Assembly: GCF_009801115.1 (NCBI RefSeq)
Contig: NZ_VTOL01000003.1
Span: forward strand, 186,001 to 250,000
Direction: 5' to 3'
DNA length: 64,000 nt
Source: Dyadobacter sp. 3J3
Lineage (GTDB): Bacteria; Bacteroidota; Bacteroidia; Cytophagales; Spirosomataceae
Made by a program: the position numbers and the translations under genes
Shown: positions 17,893 through 26,890 of the stretch, piece after piece
Numbering within the stretch: the stretch's first letter is position 1
How the letters are laid out: every line of letters starts with the position of its first letter
Notes under the pieces: generated by a model
The model's database searches: none
What the model saw: the letters and a program-made list of their open reading frames with translations, nothing else
What the model was told of the DNA's origin: nothing

Positions 17893-19257
17893 ATGGATAA
17901 GGATTTGCTTTTTAAATACAATACTCCCGGGCCAAGATATACAAGCTACCCAACTGTTCCCTACTGGCAAAAAACGCCTCCGACGGAACAAAACTGGGAA
18001 AAACTTGCCAAAGAAGCTTTCACAATTTCCAACGAGAAAGAAGGAATAAGCCTATACATACACTTGCCCTTTTGTGAGAGCCTATGTACTTACTGTGGCT
18101 GCAACACACGTATTACAATTAATCATAAAGTAGAAGAAACATACATCAACGCAGTTTTGAAAGAATGGGAATTGTATTTTTCCATTTTTGAAGAAACAAA
18201 ACCAATTATAAGGGAGATTCATCTTGGCGGAGGAACCCCTACTTTTTTCAGTCCTGAAAACCTTACAAAATTGATTGAAGGTTTATTGAAAAATGCAGAC
18301 GTTCATCCAAAAGCTCAATTCAGTTTTGAAGCGCATCCGGGAAATACAACAGACGAACATTTGCAGGCACTTTTCAATGTTGGATTCCGCAGAATAAGTA
18401 TTGGCGTACAAGATTTTAATCCTTTAGTACTGGCTGTAATTAACCGTCAGCAAACCTATGAACAGGTTAGCCATTTGACAAAAAAAGCGAGAGAAATTGG
18501 GTACACTTCTGTGAATTATGACATTGTTTATGGTCTGCCGATGCAGAAAGTTTGTACAATGATGGAAACGATTATGCGCGTCGTTCAGCTTCGTCCCGAC
18601 CGTATTGCCTTTTACAGTTATGCACACATTCCATGGATTAAACCCGGACAAAGAAAATATTCAGAAAGTGATTTACCGGATCCTGATAAAAAAATGGCGA
18701 TTTATGAAACCGGTAGAAACGCCCTGGAACTTTCCGGTTATCATGATATTGGTATGGACCATTTCTCACTTGAAACCGATGAGCTTTACAAAGCGCAACA
18801 GGATGGCCGTTTGCATAGAAATTTCATGGGATATACCGACACGCATACGCAATTGCTCGTTGGCCTGGGCGTTTCTTCGATCAGCGATTGCTGGACAGGT
18901 TATGTTCAGAATGAAAAAAATGTCGAGGCGTATTATGAGAAAATCGATGCTGGTCATTTGCCTGTTATCAAAGGTCATGAGCTGACAAAAGAGGATCTTA
19001 TTTTGAGAAAACATATTCTCCGGATTATGACACAATTCGAAACAACCTGGAAAAACGATGATGAAGTTTGTGACGATTTGTATAAAGCACTGGAACGTTT
19101 ATCCGAATTGCAATTTGATGAGCTGGTTGAAATTGAGCCTTTCCGATTACGTGTAACCAATACCGGAAAAGCCTTTGTGCGAAATGTATGTATGGCTTTT
19201 GATGCAAAACTTTGGGAAGAAATACCGGCAACAACACTTTTCAGTCAAACCGTTTAA
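17893..19257 (+). CDS. hemN: oxygen-independent coproporphyrinogen III oxidase
   Basis: This is a 454-residue radical SAM enzyme. HemN turns coproporphyrinogen III into protoporphyrinogen IX without O2. The family N-terminus is present (FKYNTPGPRYTSYPTVPYW) and the cluster motif is CESLCTYCGC, the CxxxCxYCxC that separates true HemN from HemW. GGGTPTFFSPENL and the YGLPMQK segment follow, and the C-terminal HemN domain is intact. It lies just after the cbb3 genes on the same strand. Its position suits haem supply at low oxygen. No Fnr box was seen upstream. Confidence 0.95.
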   Translation: MDKDLLFKYNTPGPRYTSYPTVPYWQKTPPTEQNWEKLAKEAFTISNEKEGISLYIHLPFCESLCTYCGCNTRITINHKVEETYINAVLKEWELYFSIFEETKPIIREIHLGGGTPTFFSPENLTKLIEGLLKNADVHPKAQFSFEAHPGNTTDEHLQALFNVGFRRISIGVQDFNPLVLAVINRQQTYEQVSHLTKKAREIGYTSVNYDIVYGLPMQKVCTMMETIMRVVQLRPDRIAFYSYAHIPWIKPGQRKYSESDLPDPDKKMAIYETGRNALELSGYHDIGMDHFSLETDELYKAQQDGRLHRNFMGYTDTHTQLLVGLGVSSISDCWTGYVQNEKNVEAYYEKIDAGHLPVIKGHELTKEDLILRKHILRIMTQFETTWKNDDEVCDDLYKALERLSELQFDELVEIEPFRLRVTNTGKAFVRNVCMAFDAKLWEEIPATTLFSQTV

Positions 19258-19356
19258 GTTGAAATTTGAGCCATTATTTCACTCATTCTATCATTCACTC
19301 ATTCATTCATTATTTTCGGTTCGTTTGTTACCTTCAACTATGTCCTGTAACTTGGT

Positions 19357-20616
19357 ATGTTTAGTAATAATTATTTAGAAAAACATAACGAAGCCATGAC
19401 ACGGCACATTGAAATGCTCGACGCACTTTTTAAACATGCCACCGAAGGGATCGTAGTTGTTAACAAAGAAGGAGTTATTGTGATGCTAAATCCCAAAGCA
19501 CTCGAACTTTTTGGCTACGAAGACAAAGAACTTGTTGATCAAAAAATTGAAAGTCTCATTCCGAGAAGACTGACAAAAGCTCATGTTAATCATCGGGATA
19601 ATTATCTGGAATCTCCACATGCGCGTGGAATGGGGAGCTCGCTTGACCTCTATGCAAGAAGAAAAGATGGAAGCGAATTTCCGGTGGAAGTAAGTTTAAG
19701 CCCTTTCAAAACAAGTGAGGGCCAGTTTGTTGTAAGTTTTGTCATTGATATTACTGAAAGAAAAAAGCAGGAAAATATTATCCAGGAAGCCAATCAGGAA
19801 ATCCAGAAACTGAATGCTGAACTGGAAGAACGTGTAAATCAACGAACCGAAGAATTGGCAAAGGCAATTTATAAAGTTGAACAATCGCAGGAAGAAGTGA
19901 TGCGTGCTTTGAAAAAAGAACGTGAGCTGAATAATATGAAAAGCCAGTTTGTGACCATTGCTTCGCATGAATTCCGTACGCCATTGGCCACCATTCTTTC
20001 CTCTGCCTCGCTTATTGGCAGGTACGCCAAGACGGAAGAAGAGGACAAAAGACAGAAACATGTACAGCGGATAAAGTCGGCCGTTACCAATTTGACAGAA
20101 ATCCTGAATGATTTTATGTCAATCGGAAAACTTGAAGAAGGACGAATTCACAGCGTACCCGTTTATACGGAGTTGCCCGATTTTTGCCAGGGGCTTATTG
20201 AAGAAATCAAAGGGTTATGCAAAGAAGGCCAGACCATTTCATTTTCTCATTCCGGAAGTAAGTCAGTGTGGGTAGACAAACAGTTGCTTCGTAACGTAAT
20301 CTTTAATCTGATCTCCAATGCCATTAAATATTCGGAACCGGGAAAACTGATCCAGTTTGATATCAAGGCTGACGGAAAAATCATTTTTATTGACATTATT
20401 GATCAGGGCATTGGAATACCTGAAAGTGATCAAATGCATATTTTCGATCGCTTTTTCAGGGCAAATAATGCGGGAAACGCGCAAGGAACAGGTTTGGGGC
20501 TAAACATTGTGCAAAATTATGTCAGCCTAATGGGAGGTGAAGTTTCATTTTCAAGTGAGGTTAACAAAGGAACTACTTTTAAAATCAAATTACCGGATCA
20601 TTTACCCGCTAATTAA
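19357..20616 (+). CDS. PAS-domain sensor histidine kinase
   Basis: This is a 419-residue cytoplasmic kinase with no membrane helix. A PAS domain lies at about 22-135, with the RRKDGSEFPVEVSLSPF signature at its end. A coiled coil (about 138-195) leads to the H-box SHEFRTPL (His204) and a HATPase domain (NLISNAIKYSEP, DQGIGIP, GTGLGLNIV). In the PAS domain, His76 and His79 (AHVNHRDNYLESPHARGMG) lie where FixL has its haem ligand, though the same His pattern occurs in haem-free PAS domains. The receiver-Crp regulator starts 15 bp after its stop, so the two are almost certainly a cognate pair. The location beside cbb3 and hemN suggests oxygen or redox control. Confidence 0.9.
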   Translation: MFSNNYLEKHNEAMTRHIEMLDALFKHATEGIVVVNKEGVIVMLNPKALELFGYEDKELVDQKIESLIPRRLTKAHVNHRDNYLESPHARGMGSSLDLYARRKDGSEFPVEVSLSPFKTSEGQFVVSFVIDITERKKQENIIQEANQEIQKLNAELEERVNQRTEELAKAIYKVEQSQEEVMRALKKERELNNMKSQFVTIASHEFRTPLATILSSASLIGRYAKTEEEDKRQKHVQRIKSAVTNLTEILNDFMSIGKLEEGRIHSVPVYTELPDFCQGLIEEIKGLCKEGQTISFSHSGSKSVWVDKQLLRNVIFNLISNAIKYSEPGKLIQFDIKADGKIIFIDIIDQGIGIPESDQMHIFDRFFRANNAGNAQGTGLGLNIVQNYVSLMGGEVSFSSEVNKGTTFKIKLPDHLPAN

Positions 20617-20631
20617 CACATAAACGCCATA

Positions 20632-21696
20632 ATGGAAAACAAGAGAATATTATTGATTGAAGATAATCCCGAAATGCGTGAAAATACGGCCGAAATCCTT
20701 GAACTGGCCAATTATCACGTTTTGACTGCGCATAACGGAAAAGAGGGCGTTCAGCTGGCTCATCATGAAAAACCGGATTTAATTATCTGCGATATCATGA
20801 TGCCCGAACTGGACGGCTACGGAGTTCTGCTTTTGCTTAGCAAGGATGATCACACAGCCAATATTCCATTTGTTTTCCTGACTGCGAAAGCTGAAAAAAA
20901 TGATTACCGCAAAGGGATGACGATGGGTGCGGATGATTATCTGACCAAGCCTTATGATGATGTTGAATTATTGAACGCAGTTGAAATAAGACTAAAAAAA
21001 AGCGAACGGTTAAAGGGACAGTTTACCCGCACGGCCGAAGGTCTTGATGAATTTATTCATGAGGCAAAATCTTTTGACCTGATTACGAAACTGGCGGATG
21101 ATAAAAAGACGAAAACGCTGAAAAAGAAGGAAACTATTTACACAGAAGGCAGTTTTCCGTCCAATGTTTTCTTCCTTCAAAAAGGAAAAGTAAAAGCATA
21201 TAAGTCGAACGATAACGGAAAAGAGTATATCACTGAATTGTATAAGGAAGGCGATTTCTTCGGTTATCTGGATTTACTTCAGGGCGAACCCTATCAGGAG
21301 ACGACAATTTCCCTTGAAAAATCAGAAGTAGCCATGATACCAAAAGATGATTTTTTCAATCTTTTACAGGGAAACCGGGAAGTTGCTACCAAGTTTATCA
21401 AAATGCTTTCCAATGAAATAAAAGATCGTGAAGAAAGATTGCTTCAACTAGCTTATAATTCGGTGAGAAAACGTGTTGCCCAGGCTTTGGTAATGCTCGT
21501 GCAGCGATATCAGGAAGATCGTTCCAAACCTTTTTCAATGGCAATTACCCGCGAAGATATTGCATCGATGGTTGGCACGGCAACCGAAACTGTGATCAGG
21601 ACATTGTCCGATTTTAAGGAAGAAAAACTGGTTGACATGAAGGGCAGCATGATAACGGTTCTGGAATACGAAAAACTGGCCCGCATGAGAAACTAG
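20632..21696 (+). CDS. response regulator: receiver + cyclic-nucleotide-type + Crp/Fnr HTH
   Basis: This is a 354-residue three-domain regulator. The receiver (1-120) has Glu10-Asp11, the phosphorylated Asp54 (IICDIMMPELDG), a Thr in FLTAKAEK and the Lys of LTKPYDD. A cNMP-binding-type barrel covers about 155-265 (GSFPSNVFFLQKGKVKAY, GDFFGYLDLL); the residues that bind cAMP phosphate in Crp are not evident. A winged helix covers about 275-350 with the Fnr-type recognition segment TREDIASMVGTATETVIRT. There is no Cys cluster for an Fnr iron-sulfur centre, so oxygen sensing must come from the partner kinase. The architecture couples phosphorylation to a Crp DNA-binding head. Its stop overlaps the convergent next gene by 4 bp. 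Confidence 0.9.
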   Translation: MENKRILLIEDNPEMRENTAEILELANYHVLTAHNGKEGVQLAHHEKPDLIICDIMMPELDGYGVLLLLSKDDHTANIPFVFLTAKAEKNDYRKGMTMGADDYLTKPYDDVELLNAVEIRLKKSERLKGQFTRTAEGLDEFIHEAKSFDLITKLADDKKTKTLKKKETIYTEGSFPSNVFFLQKGKVKAYKSNDNGKEYITELYKEGDFFGYLDLLQGEPYQETTISLEKSEVAMIPKDDFFNLLQGNREVATKFIKMLSNEIKDREERLLQLAYNSVRKRVAQALVMLVQRYQEDRSKPFSMAITREDIASMVGTATETVIRTLSDFKEEKLVDMKGSMITVLEYEKLARMRN

Positions 21697-22334
21697 CTTT
21701 CCAACAATAAGGACATATTGATCACATTTTTCAGGTCAAACAGATTGGTAATTCTGAGTTTATCAAGAATTCTCGTTTTGCAAATAGAAACTGTGGGTAA
21801 ATTGACACCCATGATTTTGGCGATATTTGCAACAGTACCGCCTTTTATCAAATGTGTGAATATTTCAAATTCCTGTTCATCCAGATTATCAAAACGATCG
21901 ACTTTTTTACTATACAACGCCTGTTCTACGATAAACTCAACCATTTCCTGGCTGATGTACCACTTGCCGCTGTTAATTTTAGGGATTGCCTTTAAGATCT
22001 CGTTGACGTCCCCGTTTTTGAAAAAACAATATCCATTGACCCCACTTTTGAGATAGCGTTTGATAAAAACAGGTTCAACCACAGCAGAATATAGCAAGAT
22101 GGGCAAATCAGGATTTAGCAGCTTTAATTTATTGATAAGACCAAGCATATTTGTTTTTGGCAGATCAAGATTAAGGATCATCATATCATAAGAATCGTTC
22201 ACGACTTTTCTTAATGCTTCATTTCCTGTTTCAACTTCGTCCAATAAAACACTTTTGTAATCATTTTCCTGAAAAAGCAGACTTAAATCTGAATGCGTAC
22301 CTGAATCCTGATTAACTAAAAGTACCTGATGCAT
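21693..22334 (-). CDS. LuxR/NarL-type response regulator with altered receiver
   Basis: This gives 213 residues from the ATG at 22332-22334. The receiver spans about 1-125. The phosphorylatable Asp57 (ILNLDLP) and the Lys of FFKNGD are present, but the usual Asp-Asp near residue 8 is Asn8-Gln9-Asp10, so metal binding is weakened. A NarL/LuxR HTH covers about 150-210 (EFEIFTHLIKGGTVANIAKI, then VSICKTRILDKL), with an atypical second half. No kinase gene is adjacent on the same strand. It converges with the receiver-Crp gene, the two 3' ends overlapping by 4 bp. Confidence 0.82.
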   Translation of the reverse strand: MHQVLLVNQDSGTHSDLSLLFQENDYKSVLLDEVETGNEALRKVVNDSYDMMILNLDLPKTNMLGLINKLKLLNPDLPILLYSAVVEPVFIKRYLKSGVNGYCFFKNGDVNEILKAIPKINSGKWYISQEMVEFIVEQALYSKKVDRFDNLDEQEFEIFTHLIKGGTVANIAKIMGVNLPTVSICKTRILDKLRITNLFDLKNVINMSLLLES

Positions 22335-22485
22335 AATCAATTTGAATAAAGAGATATGATAATAGCAATACCTGGGCTTTAGGTGAAAATTCCTTGCATG
22401 GAGCGCAAAGATAATTTACTAGTAGCTAGAAAAAAGTAGATATATTTCTCAATTTATGTAGCAAGGTAACTACAAATATATGCTA

Positions 22486-23598
22486 CTAAACTTGCAAATA
22501 TTTAAATATAAGCTTTCCAGCTTTCAGCGAAGCTCCCGCACCTCCTACCCGTTTATGAAGGGTAGCATAATTTTCCAGCTGAGCAGTTCTCTTTTCTCCG
22601 TTTTTAAGAATTGACCGTAATTCATCAGTCAACTGCTTTTCATTTAATTCGTCCTGAATAAGCTCCCGCACCACCTCTTTTTCCATGATCAGATTGACAA
22701 GAGAAATAAATGGTACACGGATTAATTTTTTTGCCACTGCGTAAGAAATGCCGCTGGTTTTGTAGCAGACTACTTCCGGAATATTTAATAACGCCGTTTC
22801 TAATGTTGCCGTACCAGAGGTTACAAGCGCAGCTTCGGATATTGACAACAAATCATAGGTTGATTCGTACACAACAGTAACATTGCCCAACGCTTCATAT
22901 TTTTCATAAAGAGAAGCGGGAAGATTTTTTACACCGGCTACAATAAACTGATAATCCGGGAAATGCGGCTGAACTGTCAACATCAGATCCAGCATATTGA
23001 TAATTTCCTGTCGCCGGCTACCCGGGAGCAATGCGATAACAGGCTGATTATTATCAAGTTTATTCTTTTTTAAAAAATCAGGATCTGGTTTAAAAGCTTC
23101 AATAGCATCCATTAGAGGATTGCCAACATAATCAACTTTGAAGTCAAATTTTTTGTAGAAATCAATTTCAAACGGAAAAATCACGAACATGTGATCAACA
23201 TTGGCCTTTATCTTCCAGGCACGTTTCTGATTCCATGCCCAGACTTTTGGAGAGATATAATAGAATATCTTAAATCCGTTTTTCTTACCAAATGCAGCCA
23301 TCCGTAAATTAAATCCCGGATAGTCTATCAGCACAATCACATCCGGCTGGTATGCAAGAATATCTTTCTTACATTTTTTCAGGAAACCGGTAATTTTCAA
23401 AATATTCTTTGCCACTTCCAGAAAACCCATGAAAGCAGTATCCTTATAGTGCGTCACAAGATCCATGCCCTCCGCCTCCATCATATCACCGCCCCAGCCG
23501 CGAAACTGCGCGTCCGGATCATTAGATTTTATGCCTTTCATCAGATTGGCACCATGTAAATCACCCGAACGTTCGCCGGCAACGAGATAGTATTTCAT
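22486..23598 (-). CDS. lpxB: lipid-A-disaccharide synthase
   Basis: This is a 370-residue GT19 enzyme, joining UDP-2,3-diacylglucosamine and lipid X to make the lipid A disaccharide at the inner membrane surface. The family blocks are all present: VAGERSGDLHGANLM at the start, RGWGGDMMEAEGM, DYPGFNLRMA, YYISPKVWAWNQKR, VGNPLMD, LLPGSRRQEI, and near the end TSGTATLETALLNIPEVV. The length is usual. The queD-type gene lies 2 bp upstream in the same direction, so they form an operon, although their pathways are unrelated. Confidence 0.95.
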   Translation of the reverse strand: MKYYLVAGERSGDLHGANLMKGIKSNDPDAQFRGWGGDMMEAEGMDLVTHYKDTAFMGFLEVAKNILKITGFLKKCKKDILAYQPDVIVLIDYPGFNLRMAAFGKKNGFKIFYYISPKVWAWNQKRAWKIKANVDHMFVIFPFEIDFYKKFDFKVDYVGNPLMDAIEAFKPDPDFLKKNKLDNNQPVIALLPGSRRQEIINMLDLMLTVQPHFPDYQFIVAGVKNLPASLYEKYEALGNVTVVYESTYDLLSISEAALVTSGTATLETALLNIPEVVCYKTSGISYAVAKKLIRVPFISLVNLIMEKEVVRELIQDELNEKQLTDELRSILKNGEKRTAQLENYATLHKRVGGAGASLKAGKLIFKYLQV

Positions 23599-23600
23599 GC

Positions 23601-24020
23601 TTATTCGCCGTAGTATTCTACGAAATTTTTCGGTGTCTCTACTAGTTTGATATAATGCAATTGTGACGTTGGTGCCAACTCCTGAATAGCAGGTGCGAGG
23701 ATCTTCCAGATTTCTGTCACAAAAATTTCGCAGGAAGCCATTTTGCCTTTCATAAAATCCACATCAAGATTCAGATTTTTATGATCGACTTTGTCAACCA
23801 CCTTATCTTTTATCAAATCTCCTAATACTTTCAGATCAATCACAAATCCTGTGTCCGGATCCGGCTTGCCTTTTACGGTTACTATTAATTCAAAATTATG
23901 TCCATGCCAGTTATTATTGGCGCAAGGCCCAAACACCTCCTGATTTTTCTCTTCTGACCAAGCCGGGTTAAAAAGCCGGTGAGCGGCGTTAAAATGCTCT
24001 TTTCTCGTTACGTAAATCAT
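23601..24020 (-). CDS. queD: 6-pyruvoyl-tetrahydropterin synthase / QueD family protein
   Basis: This is a 139-residue T-fold enzyme. The zinc ligands are His15 (FNAAHRL) and His39/His41 (NWHGHNFEL), the catalytic Cys lies in FGPCANN, and VDHKNLN supplies the Asp-His pair. The family includes QueD (6-carboxytetrahydropterin synthase of queuosine synthesis) and true 6-pyruvoyl-tetrahydropterin synthases; the sequence alone does not decide, and no other queuosine genes are near. It is coupled to lpxB, 2 bp apart. CAAAATTA at 24051-24058 gives a TAATTTTG -7 box on its strand. Confidence 0.85.
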   Translation of the reverse strand: MIYVTRKEHFNAAHRLFNPAWSEEKNQEVFGPCANNNWHGHNFELIVTVKGKPDPDTGFVIDLKVLGDLIKDKVVDKVDHKNLNLDVDFMKGKMASCEIFVTEIWKILAPAIQELAPTSQLHYIKLVETPKNFVEYYGE

Positions 24021-24208
24021 AAATTTTCCCTTCCCTTTCTAATAATGTTACAAAATTACATCTTGTATCGGTAGTTTTGTAAAAATATTAGCAGTTAACT
24101 CAAAAAAATACAATTTAAAAAGAAAATTTCATGAGTAGATTGAACAAAAGAATTACTCTTATCTGGCATTCTTTTTACAGTTTAACCTCATTAAACAAAT
24201 AATCTATT

Positions 24209-25174
24209 ATGATTATAGTAACAGGTGCAGCCGGATTTATCGGGAGCGGTCTGATCAGCAGGCTTAACCAGGAAGGCTTTAGTAACATTATTGCTGTTGA
24301 CGATTTCTCAAAAATTGAAAAGGCAGAGAATCTGGAAGGAAAGACAATTAAGGAGCGTGTTGAACGAAGTTCTTTATTTGAATGGCTGGATAAAAACAAC
24401 AAAGATGTTGAGTTCATTTTCCACATCGGTGCCAGAACTGATACTACGGAGTTTGATGTAAATATCTTTAACGAGCTCAATCTTGACTATTCCAAACAAA
24501 TCTGGGAAAAGTGCGTGGCGTATCAAATTCCACTGGTTTATGCTTCTTCGGCAGCAACTTACGGATTGGGAGAACTTGGCTATGACGACAATGAATCTTT
24601 GATCCCTCAGCTAAAACCGTTAAACCCTTACGGAGATTCGAAAAACGATTTTGATATCTGGGCATTGAAGCAGGAGAAAAAACCTTTCTTCTGGGTTGGA
24701 CTGAAGTTTTTTAACGTATACGGACCAAACGAATATCATAAAGGACGCATGGCTTCGGTTATTTTCCATGCATTCAACCAGATCAAGGCGACTGATAAAA
24801 TGAAACTTTTCCGTTCACACAATCCCGATTTTAAAGATGGTGAACAAATGCGCGACTTTATATATGTAAAGGATTTGATCGATGTTTGTGTATTTTTCAT
24901 GCACCACCGTAAAGATTCCGGCATATACAATCTTGGCAGCGGAAAAGCGCGTACGTTCAAGGACCTGGTATCAAATACCTTCCTTGCTATGGACAAAACG
25001 CCGGATATTTCCTACGTGGATACACCGGCCGATATTCGTGATAAATATCAGTATTTTACGCAGGCAAATATGAGTAAATTGCACGCAATTGGCTATACAA
25101 AACCGTTTCATACATTAGAAGAAGGCGTCAGTGAATATGTGAAAGATTATCTTTCTTCTGGAAGTTATCTTTAA
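24209..25174 (+). CDS. hldD: ADP-L-glycero-D-manno-heptose 6-epimerase
   Basis: This is a 321-residue extended SDR. It converts ADP-D-glycero-beta-D-manno-heptose to the L-glycero form for lipopolysaccharide inner core. The Rossmann start is TGAAGFIGSGL, followed by AVDDFSK, then IGARTDTTE, SSAATYG and NPYGDSKNDFD (the Tyr-x3-Lys pair). VGLKFFNVYGPNEYHKGRMASV is the diagnostic block of HldD/RfaD, split here only for reading. It stands alone, with a terminator-like hairpin after it. Its neighbour lpxB, read the other way, also serves lipopolysaccharide synthesis. Confidence 0.94.
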   Translation: MIIVTGAAGFIGSGLISRLNQEGFSNIIAVDDFSKIEKAENLEGKTIKERVERSSLFEWLDKNNKDVEFIFHIGARTDTTEFDVNIFNELNLDYSKQIWEKCVAYQIPLVYASSAATYGLGELGYDDNESLIPQLKPLNPYGDSKNDFDIWALKQEKKPFFWVGLKFFNVYGPNEYHKGRMASVIFHAFNQIKATDKMKLFRSHNPDFKDGEQMRDFIYVKDLIDVCVFFMHHRKDSGIYNLGSGKARTFKDLVSNTFLAMDKTPDISYVDTPADIRDKYQYFTQANMSKLHAIGYTKPFHTLEEGVSEYVKDYLSSGSYL

Positions 25175-25197
25175 TATTTTATCCGTCTAAATAATCG

Positions 25198-25248
25198 AAT
25201 TCTGGATACAAGTTATGATCCCGGTCATAACTTTGTCCAGAATTTTAC
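25198..25248 (+). terminator. terminator-like two-part hairpin after hldD
   Basis: An outer 9-bp stem (AATTCTGGA with TCCAGAATT) encloses an inner 8-bp stem (AGTTATGA with TCATAACT) around a 6-base loop, followed by TTTTACG. It starts 24 bp after the hldD stop. The T-run is short. Confidence 0.6.
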
Positions 25249-25330
25249 GTATTTTTGAGTCTATATATAAACTCAATGTCATTTCTGTGTGTTACCAGTA
25301 TAACAACCATAGAGTGATATAATTAAGACT

Positions 25331-26782
25331 ATGAGCAAAGAAGATGAATTGTTGGAGGAAATCACCAGTTCGGAATACAAATACGGATTTGTAACTGATA
25401 TTGAAGCAGACGAAGCTCCTATGGGCTTGGATGAGAGCACTATACGGTTTATTTCCGCAAAAAAGAATGAACCTGAATGGATGCTGGAGTGGCGTTTGAA
25501 GGCTTTTACGATGTGGCTGAAAATGCCAGAACCGAAATGGCCGAATGTGCATTATCCTAAAATTGATTTTCAGGCAATCAAATATTATTCTGCACCGAAG
25601 AAGAAGAAAGTTGTTGAAAGCCTTGACGATATAGATCCTGAATTGCGTGATACTTTCCAGCGTTTGGGAATATCACTGACTGAGCAAAAAAGACTTTCAG
25701 GTGTGCCGATTGCTGTGGATGCGGTAATGGACTCGGAGTCCGTTTTTACAACGTTTAAAGATTCATTGAGAGAAAAAGGAATTATTTTTTGCTCGATCAG
25801 CGAGGCTATTCGTGAGCATCCGGATCTGGTAAAGAAATATCTTGGATCTGTTGTTCCGCCAAAAGACAATTATTACTCGGCACTTAATTCAGCCGTTTTC
25901 TCTGACGGATCATTCGTATATATTCCAAAAGGTGTGAAATGCCCGATGGAGCTTTCTACGTATTTCCGTATTAATGCAGCAGGAACAGGTCAGTTTGAGC
26001 GTACATTAATTATTGCGGATGCTGATAGCCATGTAAGTTATCTGGAAGGTTGTACTGCACCAATGCGTGATGAAAACCAGCTGCATGCAGCTGTTGTGGA
26101 AATTTTCGCGCATGAAAATGCAAACGTGAAATATTCTACGGTTCAAAACTGGTATCCTGGTGATAAAGAAGGAAAAGGCGGTATCTACAACTTCGTTACC
26201 AAACGTGGTTTGTGTGATGGTGCTTTCTCTAAAATCTCCTGGACTCAGGTTGAAACAGGTTCTGCAATAACATGGAAATATCCTTCTGTGATTTTAAAAG
26301 GAGATAATTCGATTGGTGAATTTTATTCTGTTGCCGTGACCAATAACATGCAGCAGGCTGATACAGGAACCAAAATGATCCATATCGGGAAAAATACGAA
26401 AAGCCGTATTGTTTCAAAAGGTATCTCCGCAGGAAAAAGCCATAACTCATACCGTGGTTTAGTTCAGGTATTTAAAAAGGCAGATAAAGCACGTAATTTC
26501 TCTCAATGCGACTCATTGCTGCTGGGAGATAAATGCGGCGCCCATACTTTCCCTTACATAGAAGTTAGCAATCCTTCGGCAACGGTGGAGCACGAAGCGA
26601 CTACTTCAAAAATCGGAGAAGATATATTGTTTTATTGCAACCAACGCGGAATTCCTACGGAACAGGCAGTTGCTCTAATCGTAAATGGATATGCAAAAGA
26701 AGTTTTAAATCAGCTTCCAATGGAATTTGCAGTTGAAGCACAAAAGCTTCTGGAAATCAGTTTGGAAGGTAGTGTAGGATAA
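25331..26782 (+). CDS. sufB: Fe-S cluster assembly scaffold SufB
   Basis: This is a 483-residue SufB. In the Suf system SufB forms a scaffold with SufC and SufD on which clusters are built. Family blocks include [11 protein letters not shown] near the start, [13 protein letters not shown], the beta-helix segment with [24 protein letters not shown], and late conserved [12 protein letters not shown] and [16 protein letters not shown]. The length is usual. A perfect terminator 33 bp after the stop and an unrelated antiporter gene show that sufC, sufD and sufS do not follow here, which is unusual. Confidence 0.95.
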   Translation: MSKEDELLEEITSSEYKYGFVTDIEADEAPMGLDESTIRFISAKKNEPEWMLEWRLKAFTMWLKMPEPKWPNVHYPKIDFQAIKYYSAPKKKKVVESLDDIDPELRDTFQRLGISLTEQKRLSGVPIAVDAVMDSESVFTTFKDSLREKGIIFCSISEAIREHPDLVKKYLGSVVPPKDNYYSALNSAVFSDGSFVYIPKGVKCPMELSTYFRINAAGTGQFERTLIIADADSHVSYLEGCTAPMRDENQLHAAVVEIFAHENANVKYSTVQNWYPGDKEGKGGIYNFVTKRGLCDGAFSKISWTQVETGSAITWKYPSVILKGDNSIGEFYSVAVTNNMQQADTGTKMIHIGKNTKSRIVSKGISAGKSHNSYRGLVQVFKKADKARNFSQCDSLLLGDKCGAHTFPYIEVSNPSATVEHEATTSKIGEDILFYCNQRGIPTEQAVALIVNGYAKEVLNQLPMEFAVEAQKLLEISLEGSVG

Positions 26783-26814
26783 GCTGATTGCGTTTCATTT
26801 TTTCAAGTATTGCC

Positions 26815-26844
26815 AAAAAGCCTTTGAATCATCAAAGGCTTTTT
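26815..26844 (+). terminator. intrinsic terminator after sufB
   Basis: AAAAAGCCTTTG and CAAAGGCTTTTT form a perfect 12-bp stem around a 6-base loop, ending in a T-run. It lies 33 bp after the sufB stop and shows sufB is transcribed without the next gene. Confidence 0.92.
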
Positions 26845-26890
26845 GTATTTTATTGGTATTATCATATTTTCCGCGAAATACCAGTACCCA

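Noticed and set aside
24131..24202. Tiny 23-codon frame beginning MSRLNKRITL before hldD
   Set aside because: Too short, without membrane or leader features tied to a hairpin; it may be chance in the AT-rich spacer.
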